Origin: Saprospiraceae bacterium
GTDB taxonomy: Bacteria > Bacteroidota > Bacteroidia > Chitinophagales > Saprospiraceae
Direction of reading: 5' to 3'
DNA length: 64,000 bases
Assembly (NCBI GenBank): GCA_016715985.1
Contig: JADJXD010000001.1
Span: 4,154,001-4,218,000 of the forward strand
The position numbers were made by a program, and so were the translations under genes. This document shows, in pieces, positions 55,575 through 64,000 of this stretch. Numbering within the stretch: the first letter of the stretch is position 1; each line of letters starts with the position of its first letter. Under the pieces are notes generated by a model, which made no database searches, was not told where the DNA came from, and saw nothing but the letters and a program-made list of their open reading frames with translations.

Positions 55575-56105
55575 TTATGCTTCTTCTCCAGTATCTGCCG
55601 CCTGCATTTGATTATTAATTTTATCTACTTCTTTGTCGATGTAATACAAACTCTGACCTCCAGGACCAATTACCTTTATTCTATCCAGAATCGTTCTGAT
55701 AGCAGCCTCTTCCTCTCTTTGTTCTTCTACGTACCATTGCATAAAATTGAGAGTGCTGAAGTCGTGTTCTTCATTACTGATTTGAACAATATTGTGAATG
55801 GCTGCCGTGACTTTTCGCTCTTGTTCAAATACTTTTTTAAAGGCTTCTTCGATACTGTTGTATTCCAATGGAGGCTGCTCTACTGCAGGTGAGATAGGTT
55901 TAACTCCTGATTCACTCATATATTCATAAATTTTGAGCATGTGCATTCTTTCTTCATCTGATTGTCTGAGAAAAAAGTTTTTACAACCAACCAACGCCTG
56001 TTCGTCACACCAATATGCCAATGCAAGATAAAAGGAAGATGCATAAGCTTCATAACTGATTTGGTTGTTCAATGCATTTATAATTTTAGGACTTAAATCT
56101 GTCAT
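55575..56105 (-). CDS. ftnA: Ferritin
   Basis: 176 residues, a FtnA-type non-haem ferritin: four-helix bundle with the di-iron ligands in QISYEAYASSFYLALAYW, RQSDEERMHMLKIYEYM, FEQERKVTAAIHNIV and FMQWYVEEQREEEAAIRTIL. The protein stores iron in a 24-mer cytoplasmic shell and oxidises Fe(II). Symbol follows the family name; the exact orthology is inferred. It is a single gene. Its 5' side is a 587-base gap. Confidence 0.92.
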   Translation of the reverse strand: MTDLSPKIINALNNQISYEAYASSFYLALAYWCDEQALVGCKNFFLRQSDEERMHMLKIYEYMSESGVKPISPAVEQPPLEYNSIEEAFKKVFEQERKVTAAIHNIVQISNEEHDFSTLNFMQWYVEEQREEEAAIRTILDRIKVIGPGGQSLYYIDKEVDKINNQMQAADTGEEA

Positions 56106-56692
56106 TTTTTTTATTTTTAATTCCCTTTAAAACTACTGATCAAACGAATTTGTTTGCACCGGTATAATTATATGTAAATAAATCAGTAATTTAGAATTAG
56201 TCTTTATAAAGTATTTGGAGGTTGACAATCATAAGATAGAGTCCTTAAATGTCAGATTTGAATTTCAGTAGTGATACAATAAGATGTTGAATTCATCCTT
56301 AAAATCTATACTCAGAAAAAAGTTAACAATTATTTCAGATAAGTATTTTAGATTCTGTTTGGTATTTTGTAATATTGCAGAGCTTTAATTCAATATAAAT
56401 ATCTATATCGGACTATGTGTTTGATTTATTTTTATTATTTAGCAGAATATTTAGAAATATAATTTTGAAACATCGATTTTTTGAATAGTATGTCAAAAGA
56501 ACTTAGATAAAAAGTAACATTTCTAAAATTTTAATTTGTTAGCAAGCTTTTAGATGAGTCGAACACATTAAATGAGTGTGATGATGGGTCATGACAAGTG
56601 AAAATATTAAAAGGGAGTTTTCAAAACATTATAATCCAATCATTTAGAAAAGTCAGAATATAAGTAAAGTTTTAAAAATTAAAAATCATCCA
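56106..56692. other. Intergenic gap between divergent ferritin and glgC
   Basis: About 25% G+C with no protein-like frame and no perfect promoter pair that I can name. Regulation of ferritin by iron and of glgC would sit here, but no recognisable Fur box is visible by eye. Confidence 0.4.
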
Positions 56693-57985
56693 ATGAAATC
56701 AAATAACCACATTATGCAAAAAACAATCTGTCTGATCCTTGGAGGAGGAGCAGGAAGCAGATTGTATCCTTTGACCAAGGACAGGTCGAAACCCGCCGTG
56801 CCGGTGGGAGGAAAATACAGACTAATTGATATTCCTATATCCAATTGTCTCAATTCCGGACTTTATCGCATTTTTGTATTGACACAATATAATTCAGCGT
56901 CATTAAACAAGCACGTTAAAAATACATTTCACTTCGATCATTTTTCAAATGGTTTTGTAGATATACTTGCTGCAGAGCAAACCAGTGGAAACATGAATTG
57001 GTTTCAGGGAACTGCGGATGCAGTAAGACAATCCGTCCGTAATTTTGCTTACTATGATTTTGATTATATACTGATACTGTCAGGGGACCAGTTGTATCAA
57101 ATGGATTTTGAAGAGATGGTACTTAATCATATTGAAAGAAAGGCGGATGTCAGTATAGCAACTATCCCGGTAGTAGCATCTGATGCCACTTCCTTTGGTA
57201 TTATGAAGGTAAATAAAAAAGGTATGATCGAACGATTTATTGAAAAACCTGCTCTTGATTTGCTTCCGGATTGGGAGTCTGAGGTGACAGAAGATCAGAA
57301 ATCACAGGGAAAAAAATACCTGGCTTCCATGGGTATATATATTTTCAATAGAAGAATTTTGGGTTTATTGTTGAATGAAAATCCGAATGCTGTTGATTTT
57401 GGAAAGGAATTGATTCCGGATTCTATCAATCGCGGAATGAAAATAGCCAGCTATGCATATGATGGGTATTGGACAGACATTGGTGATATTAAATCGTTTT
57501 TTGAAGCTAATATCGCACTCTCACAGGATATTCCGGAATTCAACTTATTTGATAATCAAAATAAAATTTACACCCGGCCCCGACTTTTACCTCCGGCGAA
57601 ATTTTCAGGTGTAACTTTTACTAATGCAATCGTAGCTGAAGGTTCAATCATTCATGCAAAACTAGTTGAAAACTCTTTGCTGGGTATCAGAAGCAGGGTG
57701 GGATTCGGTACTGTTATAAAGAATTCATATATCATGGGTAATGATTACTACGAATCATTGGAAGAAATGAGTACAGGACAGACCATTCCGATGGGAATAG
57801 GATTGGATTGTTATATTGAAAATGCCATAGTTGATAAACATGTTCGTATTGGTAATAATGTGATAATCAGAGGAAATGATAATCTAAAAGACGAAGAACA
57901 TGAACATTATGTAATCAAAAAAGGAATTGTCGTATTGAATAAAAATGCGGTGATTCCTGATGGAACTATTATAGGGTACAAATAA
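56693..57985 (+). CDS. glgC: Glucose-1-phosphate adenylyltransferase
   Basis: 430 residues. N-terminal nucleotidyltransferase with ILGGGAGSRLYPLTKDRSKP and PVGGKYRLIDIPISNCLNSG, WFQGTADAVRQSV, the FIEKP Lys motif, the catalytic-site GDQLYQMDF strand, and YWTDIGDIKSFFEAN; the C-terminal left-handed beta-helix follows. It makes ADP-glucose from glucose-1-phosphate and ATP for glycogen. The usual allosteric Lys/Arg of the N-terminus are kept (KDRSKPAVP). glgA/glgB are not in view. A good terminator follows. Confidence 0.94.
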   Translation: MKSNNHIMQKTICLILGGGAGSRLYPLTKDRSKPAVPVGGKYRLIDIPISNCLNSGLYRIFVLTQYNSASLNKHVKNTFHFDHFSNGFVDILAAEQTSGNMNWFQGTADAVRQSVRNFAYYDFDYILILSGDQLYQMDFEEMVLNHIERKADVSIATIPVVASDATSFGIMKVNKKGMIERFIEKPALDLLPDWESEVTEDQKSQGKKYLASMGIYIFNRRILGLLLNENPNAVDFGKELIPDSINRGMKIASYAYDGYWTDIGDIKSFFEANIALSQDIPEFNLFDNQNKIYTRPRLLPPAKFSGVTFTNAIVAEGSIIHAKLVENSLLGIRSRVGFGTVIKNSYIMGNDYYESLEEMSTGQTIPMGIGLDCYIENAIVDKHVRIGNNVIIRGNDNLKDEEHEHYVIKKGIVVLNKNAVIPDGTIIGYK

Positions 57986-57989
57986 TTGC

Positions 57990-58019
57990 TTGTTGATATT
58001 TTTCATAAAATATCAACAA
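57990..58019 (+). terminator. Terminator of glgC
   Basis: TTGTTGATATTTT (57990-58002) and AAAATATCAACAA (58007-58019), perfect 13 bp with a TCAT loop, then CTTTTATT. Confidence 0.8.
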
Positions 58020-58096
58020 ACTTTTATTAATAGTTTGTAATTTGTAGTTCAATGGACTTTGGAATTCCTTCCACAGAAAGATTTCGCCCTTTCAGG

Positions 58097-59527
58097 CATT
58101 AGCGTCAACTTAAGATAATAAATTTTTCGAGTAAATGAGAAAAATGTATTCTGTCCGACCGATTATCATAGCAGCAGACCCTAGAGATTTGTTTTAAACT
58201 AAACTCTGATTCTAAATCTATATTTAAGTTAGAGACTGTTTTTAAATAATTAGAAAACTTGTGTGGGCTTACATACTTATTATATTTTTGCTTTATAATA
58301 GCAGCAATTTTATAATATGCTGGCTTGACTACCAATGCAATATATAATAGCATCAAATATAATAACATTTCTGGTCTTGCAGGGTTTGGTGTTTTGTTAC
58401 TCAGCATTAATGCATTAAGATCGAAGATACTCTTCCATTCTTTAAACATTAACTCAATAGACCATCGAAGACTGTAAATCTCAAACATTTTATGGGCTGC
58501 TAATTGTTCTTTTGGTATATTGGTAATGAATATATTATAGTTACATAGGAAATAAGCTTTTTCTGTTATGCCACTGTCTTTATGTCTTGATTGGATGAGC
58601 TTCTTCCTCTTTTTCATTGCTTGTTCTTCAGTCACCTTATACCCAATCATCCTTACTGAGTATTTTTCTTTCTCCCCGATTTTGACAAATATATCAAACG
58701 AAGTAGAGCCATTTTTCTCATTTGATTTGATAAATTCTTCAATATCTATCCTTTGATTCGTTTCATTATTGAACAATAAGACACCAGCATGCAGTTTTGA
58801 AATAAAGTAGGCAGAAGCCTCTTGAATATTTTCCAGAACTTGAATTTTAAAATAGCCAAGGTCTCGTAAGATTAAATCCTTGGGTTTAATGTGACTAAGA
58901 ATATTGTCGGTAAAGGAAACATCGTTCTGTGAGTAAGTACACATTACTACATCAATAAATTTACCCATACCCAGATCAATCGTTGACTGTATGCGACTCA
59001 ATGCTTTTTTAACCAAACCATTGGATACACCTGATGTGTGCACATAATGTTTATCAGATAATTTGACTAAGGTGCTGTCTTGAATAATTATTCTACCAAA
59101 GCCAGCCAAGTCTCCGGTAATTTTAGCAGTAAAATTATTCAAATTCAGAGAACAGGTCTCTGTAAATAATTTCTTAACAAAATCAATTTTCTGAAATTGA
59201 ATCTTCTTGTCAATAGCTTGAAATGATACAAACTCACCAATCATAGAACTTAAAACAATGGACCAATTTCTTAGGGAATACTTCGATTGACCAAATGCAA
59301 TAAAGAAAGATTTTAAGAAATCAACAGGAGTAATCTTTCGGAATGCTCTCTTACAGAAACCTGTTTCAAAAGCAATCTGATTAATATCAACACATTCAAA
59401 AAAATTATTAACTTTGCAATTCATAATATTAGGTTGTTTAACGGGCGAATAATTTGCTATCACAAAGTTAAACAACCTTTTATATATACCATATAAACAT
59501 ATATAAAAAATTAAGTTGACGCTAATG
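58097..59527 (-). mobile_element. IS4-family insertion sequence with 9-bp target duplication
   Basis: 1,431 bp between perfect 17-bp inverted repeats CATTAGCGTCAACTTAA (58097-58113) and TTAAGTTGACGCTAATG (59511-59527). CCTTTCAGG is duplicated on both sides (58088-58096 and 59528-59536). Joining the flanks gives GCCCTTTCAGGGC, one of the intergenic 13-bp palindromes. Confidence 0.93.
58105..59424 (-). CDS. IS4-family transposase
   Basis: 439 residues from ATG 59424, the first Met after the right inverted repeat; the frame is open further upstream without coding signal. DDE: first Asp in IIQDSTLVKLS, second Asp in ILRDLGYFK, Glu in the YREK signature YSLRWSIELMFKEWK (Y-2-R-3-E-6-K, diagnostic for IS4). 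Intact. The stop codon lies inside the left inverted repeat. The host palindrome it hit is split. Likely functional. Confidence 0.9.
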   Translation of the reverse strand: MNCKVNNFFECVDINQIAFETGFCKRAFRKITPVDFLKSFFIAFGQSKYSLRNWSIVLSSMIGEFVSFQAIDKKIQFQKIDFVKKLFTETCSLNLNNFTAKITGDLAGFGRIIIQDSTLVKLSDKHYVHTSGVSNGLVKKALSRIQSTIDLGMGKFIDVVMCTYSQNDVSFTDNILSHIKPKDLILRDLGYFKIQVLENIQEASAYFISKLHAGVLLFNNETNQRIDIEEFIKSNEKNGSTSFDIFVKIGEKEKYSVRMIGYKVTEEQAMKKRKKLIQSRHKDSGITEKAYFLCNYNIFITNIPKEQLAAHKMFEIYSLRWSIELMFKEWKSIFDLNALMLSNKTPNPARPEMLLYLMLLYIALVVKPAYYKIAAIIKQKYNKYVSPHKFSNYLKTVSNLNIDLESEFSLKQISRVCCYDNRSDRIHFSHLLEKFIILS

Positions 59528-59562
59528 CCTTTCAGGGCTGGTGAACATTTGACATAATTTAC

Positions 59563-59829
59563 GATGGGCATTGCCCATCGTTGAGATATATCGGCCTTTC
59601 AGGCCTTGATAATATTCTTTGGAATTATAAAGTATTAGTTATATTTCGTCCATAGAGTGCCGGATGACACTAAGTTAGGAAACACGAAGGGGCTTTACCC
59701 ATCGTTGAGATATATCGGCCTTTCAGACCTGAGTTACCGACTTATTAGGCCTGAAAGGCCGAAATCTTCTAAGCTAGGGTGTAAGCCCTATCCTTAATAA
59801 GGAAAGAATACCACAAGCCCTGAAAGGGC
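59563..59829. repeat. Cluster of intergenic palindromes next to the IS4 element
   Basis: Members: GATGGGCA-T-TGCCCATC (59563-59579), GGCCT-TTC-AGGCC (59593-59605), GGCCT-TTC-AGACC (59717-59729), GGCCT-GAA-AGGCC (59748-59760) and GCCCT-GAA-AGGGC (59817-59829). A 40-base direct repeat ending CCCATCGTTGAGATATATCG then GCCTTTCAG is present twice (59566-59605 and 59690-59729). No gene occurs in 59537-60060. Confidence 0.8.
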
Positions 59830-60060
59830 GTAATTATTAATTCCCACCTCAATATGATCACTTACTATTTAGCTTAAAACACCATGGTTCCGGAAATCTT
59901 AATGAGTGATCCGGGACCATTTATTTTTAAAATTCTCCATGATCTACGAAGTATATTCTAAAATGTGAATCAGTATTTTTCTTTTCAATCACTTTTTTAT
60001 GACATTAAGGTTGTACTTTTAAATATTATCATAATTTAGTGGCTTAAAATCAAAAGCAAC

Positions 60061-61608
60061 ATGTCAACACCAATCGCCAAGCCTCAAGGATTTGTCAACA
60101 AGTCACTTGATTTTATTGAAAGAGCAGGAAATAAACTACCGGATCCTGCGATTCTATTTTTTATTCTGATGATTTCTGTATGGGTACTTTCGGCACTTTT
60201 TTCAACCATACAATTTTCAGAAATTGATCCGAGATCCGGAAATCCCATAGAAATTAAAAATCTTTTGACAGGTGCTTCATTAGCAGCTTTTTTGTCAAAC
60301 ATGGTAACCACATTTACTGGTTTTGCACCTTTAGGGATTGTACTTGTTGCCATGCTCGGAGTGGGTGTCGCTGAGCACGCAGGTTTTATAAATGCAGGAA
60401 TTAAAGCACTATTAAGTGTCACACCCAAAATGTTGCTTACTCCCATGTTGATATTGGTAGCTATTGTCTCGCATACTGCAACAGATGCCGGTTATGTTTT
60501 GGTGATACCCTTAGGAGGGGTAATATTTTATGCAGCAGGCAGGCATCCTATTGCAGGTATAGCGGCTGCTTTTGCAGGTGTTTCCGGCGGATTCAGTGCC
60601 AACTTTATACCTTCCGGAATTGATCCGCTTTTACAAGGATTTACACAATCAGCGGCACAGATTATTGATCCTGCTATCCAGTTAAATCCTTTGAACAACT
60701 GGTTTTTTACTTCAGCTTCATCATTGGTTATTATTTTATTAGGTTGGTTTTTGACCGACAAAGTAGTTGAACCTAGATTAAAGTCCACTCCCTTGGATGC
60801 AGATATGGAAGTACAGGCATCCATGGACAGGCTGAACAGCAAAGAAAAAAAATCATTTCTGGTAGCATTGGGAGTAATGGCAATATCACTTTGTCTGTTG
60901 TTTTTCTGGGCTGCCCCGGCTGATTCAGCACTCAGATCAGAAAAAGGTGAACTGACTGCCTTGTCAGCACCGATTATGAGATCTATTGTACCATTAATTT
61001 TTATAATTTTTTTAATACCGGGAGTAGTATATGGAATGTATTCCGGAACGTTCAAGAAAACAAAAGATATCATCGACAGTATGACAAAATCAATGAGTGG
61101 TATGAGCTACTACATTGTAATGGCATTTTTCTGTGCACTATTTATAGATGCATTCAGCAAATCAAATATTGGTGCTTTACTTGCTTTAAAAGGAGCAGAT
61201 ATTCTGAAAACCCTCGCATTACCCGGACAAGTTACAATAGCCGGAATTGTAATCCTGACCGCATTCGTAAACCTTTTTGTAGGATCAGCATCTGCCAAAT
61301 GGGCGCTCATTTCACCCATCATGGTACCCATGCTGATGCAACTGGGGATTTCACCGGATTTGACACAAGCAGCCTATAGAGTAGGGGATTCCGTTTCCAA
61401 TATTGTTACCCCATTGATGCCATACTTTCCATTGGTAGTAGTATTTTGCCATAAATATGTCAAAAGCACCGGTATCGGAACATTAGTTTCTATCATGCTT
61501 CCGTATTCAGTCGTGTTTATGATTGCCTGGACCATTTTCCTTTTATTGTATTGGGCCACAGGCATTCCGCTTGGAATACAGTCAACTTACGATTATATAC
61601 CCGGATAG
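60061..61608 (+). CDS. AbgT-family transporter
   Basis: 515 residues with about eleven membrane helices. AbgT-type landmarks: LPDPAILFFILMISVWVLSA at the start, the hairpin region ATDAGYVLVIPLGGVIFYAA, and the conserved SASAKWALISPIMVPMLMQL and GDSVSNIVTPLMPYFPLVVV segments near the end. AbgT proteins were named for p-aminobenzoyl-glutamate uptake, but some act as antimetabolite efflux pumps. Neighbours give no hint. Start ATG 60061; full length. Confidence 0.92.
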   Translation: MSTPIAKPQGFVNKSLDFIERAGNKLPDPAILFFILMISVWVLSALFSTIQFSEIDPRSGNPIEIKNLLTGASLAAFLSNMVTTFTGFAPLGIVLVAMLGVGVAEHAGFINAGIKALLSVTPKMLLTPMLILVAIVSHTATDAGYVLVIPLGGVIFYAAGRHPIAGIAAAFAGVSGGFSANFIPSGIDPLLQGFTQSAAQIIDPAIQLNPLNNWFFTSASSLVIILLGWFLTDKVVEPRLKSTPLDADMEVQASMDRLNSKEKKSFLVALGVMAISLCLLFFWAAPADSALRSEKGELTALSAPIMRSIVPLIFIIFLIPGVVYGMYSGTFKKTKDIIDSMTKSMSGMSYYIVMAFFCALFIDAFSKSNIGALLALKGADILKTLALPGQVTIAGIVILTAFVNLFVGSASAKWALISPIMVPMLMQLGISPDLTQAAYRVGDSVSNIVTPLMPYFPLVVVFCHKYVKSTGIGTLVSIMLPYSVVFMIAWTIFLLLYWATGIPLGIQSTYDYIPG

Positions 61609-61785
61609 GTTAATTCATCTTCTTTGCATACATTTAGGTACTAATTTTTTAACGATGGCCATTAAACCATCCATTAAGAATGGGTGTCTTTTATTTGGTT
61701 TACCGGAAATTGAATAGAAGATTTATTCAATATCTGCAGTGAAATCATTTTTGGCAAGTTGTCTCAAAATTGGTTGACTTCGTGT

Positions 61786-61945
61786 GTTTCACAGAATGCA
61801 CATTTTATTGCAAAATTTTTTAATGGGGGGAGGTTGTCCCTTTAGGGAATGAGCCCGCCTGCCTACGGAGTCGGGCAGGGGTTGCGGGATGCAAAATTAT
61901 TATATTTCAATTAATTTTTAATTTTATTGACCGTGCAATATGTCA
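61786..61945. repeat. Repeat pair member carrying a nested 26-bp palindrome
   Basis: Matches 41935-42065 except that CCCGCCTGCCTACGGAGTCG then GGCAGG (61854-61879) sits between GAATGAG and GGTTGCGGG. The insert's arms CCTGCC and GGCAGG pair. The same GC-rich unit occurs in other gaps (23260, 23895, 40012-40098). Confidence 0.75.
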
Positions 61946-62012
61946 TTCACACCTTGACTTCTATTTTTATTTATCCTTTATTTTTGATTAAACAATTTTA
62001 TAATCCAACCTC

Positions 62013-64000
62013 ATGAAGCCAATTTTAACATTTTTTCTGGGAATTTTACTTTTATCTCTGCACGCTCAGTTTGACATTACACATTTTGAAAAGATGCAGA
62101 TGAGAAATATTGGTCCGGCAGGAATGAGTGGTCGTATAACAGCTATTGATGTTGACCTATCAAATCCGGACAGAATATTTGCTGGATCCGCTTCCGGTGG
62201 GTTATGGTTGAGTGAAAATGGGGGTACTTCCTGGAAACCAGTTTTTGATGACCAAAATACGCAGGCAATTGGTTCAGTTAAAATAAATCAAAAAAATCCT
62301 TCTGAAATTTGGGTAGGAACCGGAGAAGGAAACCCAAGAAATTCCCTGAATACAGGTAACGGAATCTATAAATCTTTGGACGGTGGCAAAACCTGGAAGA
62401 ATATGGGGCTCGAAAATACCAAAACGATACACAGAATTATCATTCATCGGGATAATCCTGATGTAGTATTTGCTGCGGCATTAGGTAGTCCATGGGGACC
62501 CAATCCCGAACGTGGTGTTTTCAAAACAATTGACGGGGGTAAAACATGGAAAAAGATATTGTATATTAATGATCTTACAGGTGCTGCTGATATGGTCGCC
62601 GACCCATCTAATCCCAACAAAATTTTAGTGGCCATGTGGGAACATAAAAGAGAACCCTGGTTCTTCAGTTCAGGTGGCAAAGGCTCCGGAATGCATATTA
62701 CATGGGATGGTGGTGATTGTTGGACCAGAGTCTCTGAAAAGGAGGGTCTGCCAAAAGGTGATCTGGGAAGGATAGGCCTTGCGATAGCTCCAAGTCAACC
62801 CAATATAATTTATGCTTTAGTAGAAGCGAAAGAAAACGGTCTTTATAAATCTATTGATGGAGGTAAAAAATGGTCGCTGGTATCCACCAAAAACATAGGA
62901 GACAGACCTTTTTATTATGCTGAGCTATATGTGGACCCATCCAATGAAAACAGAATTTACAATGTTTATACTTACCTTTCACTGAGTGAAGATGGCGGAA
63001 AATCATTCAGACAGATCGCAGACTACGGCAACGCAGTGCACCCGGATCACCATGCACTTTGGATACATCCGCAAAATCCGCGATTTATCATAGATGGAAA
63101 TGACGGAGGTTTGAATATTTCAAGAGACAGAGGAGAAAGCTGGAGTTTTGCCGGTAATATCCCTGTAGGGCAGTTTTATCATGTGAATGTAGACAAAGAT
63201 TTTCCATACAATGTCTATGGTGGAATGCAGGATAACGGGTCATGGGTAGGACCTTCTTCGGTCATTCGGAGAGGACATATCCGCAATTATGATTTTCAGG
63301 AATTATACTTTGGAGATGGTTTTGATGTTGTGCCTTTTCCCGGTGACAGCAGGTTTGGATATGCAATGTCTCAGGGAGGTAATGTTGGTTTTTATGACAG
63401 GAAAACAGGCAGAACACGTTTTATTAAACCCAACCACCCGGATCCATCCGTGAAACTCAGGTACAATTGGAATGCTGCGATTGCGCAGAATCCTTTTAAA
63501 GACTGCGGTGTATATTTTGGAAGCCAATATGTACATTACTCAGATGATTGCGGTATTTCCTGGACGATTCTTTCACCTGACCTAACGACCAATGACACAA
63601 CCAAACAAAAGGCTGACAGAAGTGGCGGATTAACCATGGATGCTACCAATGCAGAGAATTTTACCACTATTCTGGCTATCGCACCCAGTCCGATTAATAA
63701 AGATATTATTTGGGTAGGTACAGATGATGGTAATGTACAATTGACCACTAATAATGGAAAGACGTGGAATAATCTGAACAAAAATCTGAAAGACTTGCCT
63801 GAAGGTAGCTGGATACCACAAATCGAAATTTCATCAAAGAATGAGGGTGAAGCCTTTGTCGTCGCTAATAATTATCGCAGAAATGATTATAAACCATACG
63901 CTTACCACACCAAAGATTATGGTAAAACCTGGAATAGAATCGCTGACGAAAAGCAGATCAAAGGATTTGTGCTAAGTATAGTGCAGGATCCGGTCGTTCC
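62013..64000 (+). CDS. Asp-box/BNR-repeat sortilin-like secreted protein (3' end outside window)
   Basis: 662 codons visible, no stop, so the gene runs past the window edge. Signal peptide MKPILTFFLGILLLSLHAQ. The body is a ten-bladed type propeller with Asp-box motifs: SENGGTSW, SLDGGKTW, TIDGGKTW, TWDGGDCW, SIDGGKKW, SEDGGKSF, SRDRGESW, SDDCGISW, TTNNGKTW and TKDYGKTW. The sequence type matches VPS10/sortilin-like or BNR glycosidase-like proteins of Bacteroidota. The domain end, including any T9SS sorting tail, is not visible. Function not established; annotation as hydrolase is unproven. Start 62013 is set by the signal peptide. Confidence 0.9.
   Translation, partial: MKPILTFFLGILLLSLHAQFDITHFEKMQMRNIGPAGMSGRITAIDVDLSNPDRIFAGSASGGLWLSENGGTSWKPVFDDQNTQAIGSVKINQKNPSEIWVGTGEGNPRNSLNTGNGIYKSLDGGKTWKNMGLENTKTIHRIIIHRDNPDVVFAAALGSPWGPNPERGVFKTIDGGKTWKKILYINDLTGAADMVADPSNPNKILVAMWEHKREPWFFSSGGKGSGMHITWDGGDCWTRVSEKEGLPKGDLGRIGLAIAPSQPNIIYALVEAKENGLYKSIDGGKKWSLVSTKNIGDRPFYYAELYVDPSNENRIYNVYTYLSLSEDGGKSFRQIADYGNAVHPDHHALWIHPQNPRFIIDGNDGGLNISRDRGESWSFAGNIPVGQFYHVNVDKDFPYNVYGGMQDNGSWVGPSSVIRRGHIRNYDFQELYFGDGFDVVPFPGDSRFGYAMSQGGNVGFYDRKTGRTRFIKPNHPDPSVKLRYNWNAAIAQNPFKDCGVYFGSQYVHYSDDCGISWTILSPDLTTNDTTKQKADRSGGLTMDATNAENFTTILAIAPSPINKDIIWVGTDDGNVQLTTNNGKTWNNLNKNLKDLPEGSWIPQIEISSKNEGEAFVVANNYRRNDYKPYAYHTKDYGKTWNRIADEKQIKGFVLSIVQDPVV

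Noticed and set aside
61523..61717. 64-codon frame at the end of the AbgT-type gene
   Set aside because: Mostly inside the transporter gene in another frame, with no start signal.

Overview
The window is AT-rich DNA from a member of the phylum Bacteroidota. The signs are type IX secretion (T9SS) C-terminal sorting domains on giant surface proteins, the TTTG/TAnnTTTG promoter type, a Bacteroidota-style EttA, DUF3467 and ferredoxin, and HYR, FG-GAP and pappalysin-type secreted proteins. The mix fits the Saprospiria/Chitinophagales area best, but that placement is inference. No rRNA, tRNA or CRISPR array was seen.

Layout. 0-2 kb: the tail of a response regulator, a lysine-rich mini-protein and a divergent YciF-like ferritin-fold protein. 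2.1-6.8 kb: a tight cassette of glycosyltransferase, UDP-galactopyranose mutase (frameshifted) and two GH1-like glycosidases. 7.7-11.4 kb: a stress cluster of very small membrane proteins (two of them under 55 aa), YtxH, a glycine-zipper general stress protein and three different ferritin-like four-helix families (DUF4142, PA2169/DUF2383, YciE/DUF892). 12-16.7 kb: NlpC/P60 peptidase, DUF1080, HAD phosphatase, and the threonine-to-glycine pair tdh-kbl. 16.7-23.2 kb: intergenic repeats, an SNF2 helicase, an outer-membrane barrel and a decayed IS1182-type element. 24.2-30.4 kb: one 2,049-aa secreted pappalysin-like metalloprotease with beta-propeller and repeat domains, bracketed by direct repeats. 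30.5-41.9 kb: two tandem alpha/beta hydrolases, ferredoxin, PssA, DUF3467, a GAF-SpoIIE phosphatase, a TM2-TPR-SHOCT protein, CBS proteins, an Omp85-like barrel and EttA. 42.1-43.6 kb: an IS630-type element with a gene remnant beside it. 43.7-45.4 kb: nitrilase-family amidase and Gfo/Idh oxidoreductase. 45.7-52.5 kb: a giant HYR/dockerin-like/T9SS protein broken by one missing base. 52.7-64 kb: folE, two tandem UspA proteins, ferritin, glgC, an IS4-family element, an AbgT-type transporter and the start of a BNR/Asp-box sortilin-like protein.

How the genes fit together. The strongest non-obvious signal is a shared two-part upstream element, AATTGTRTAACA-N20-YACNTTTG, found 43-49 bases before three separate stress-type genes (at 681, 7727 and 8827) with identical internal spacing. 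It suggests a small stress regulon under one regulator or one alternative sigma factor. The second theme is intergenic repeat biology. There is a family of 13-bp palindromes (5-bp arms, 3-nt loop) with a recurring GATATCTTTGTAG-type flank. One of them is the exact target of the IS4-family insertion. There are also ~190-bp direct repeats, and a repeat pair of which one copy carries a nested 26-bp GC-rich palindrome.

Caution. Every broken reading frame in the window (glf, the HYR giant, IS1182, IS630) can be explained by missing bases. Assembly or read error must therefore be ruled out before any is called a true pseudogene.
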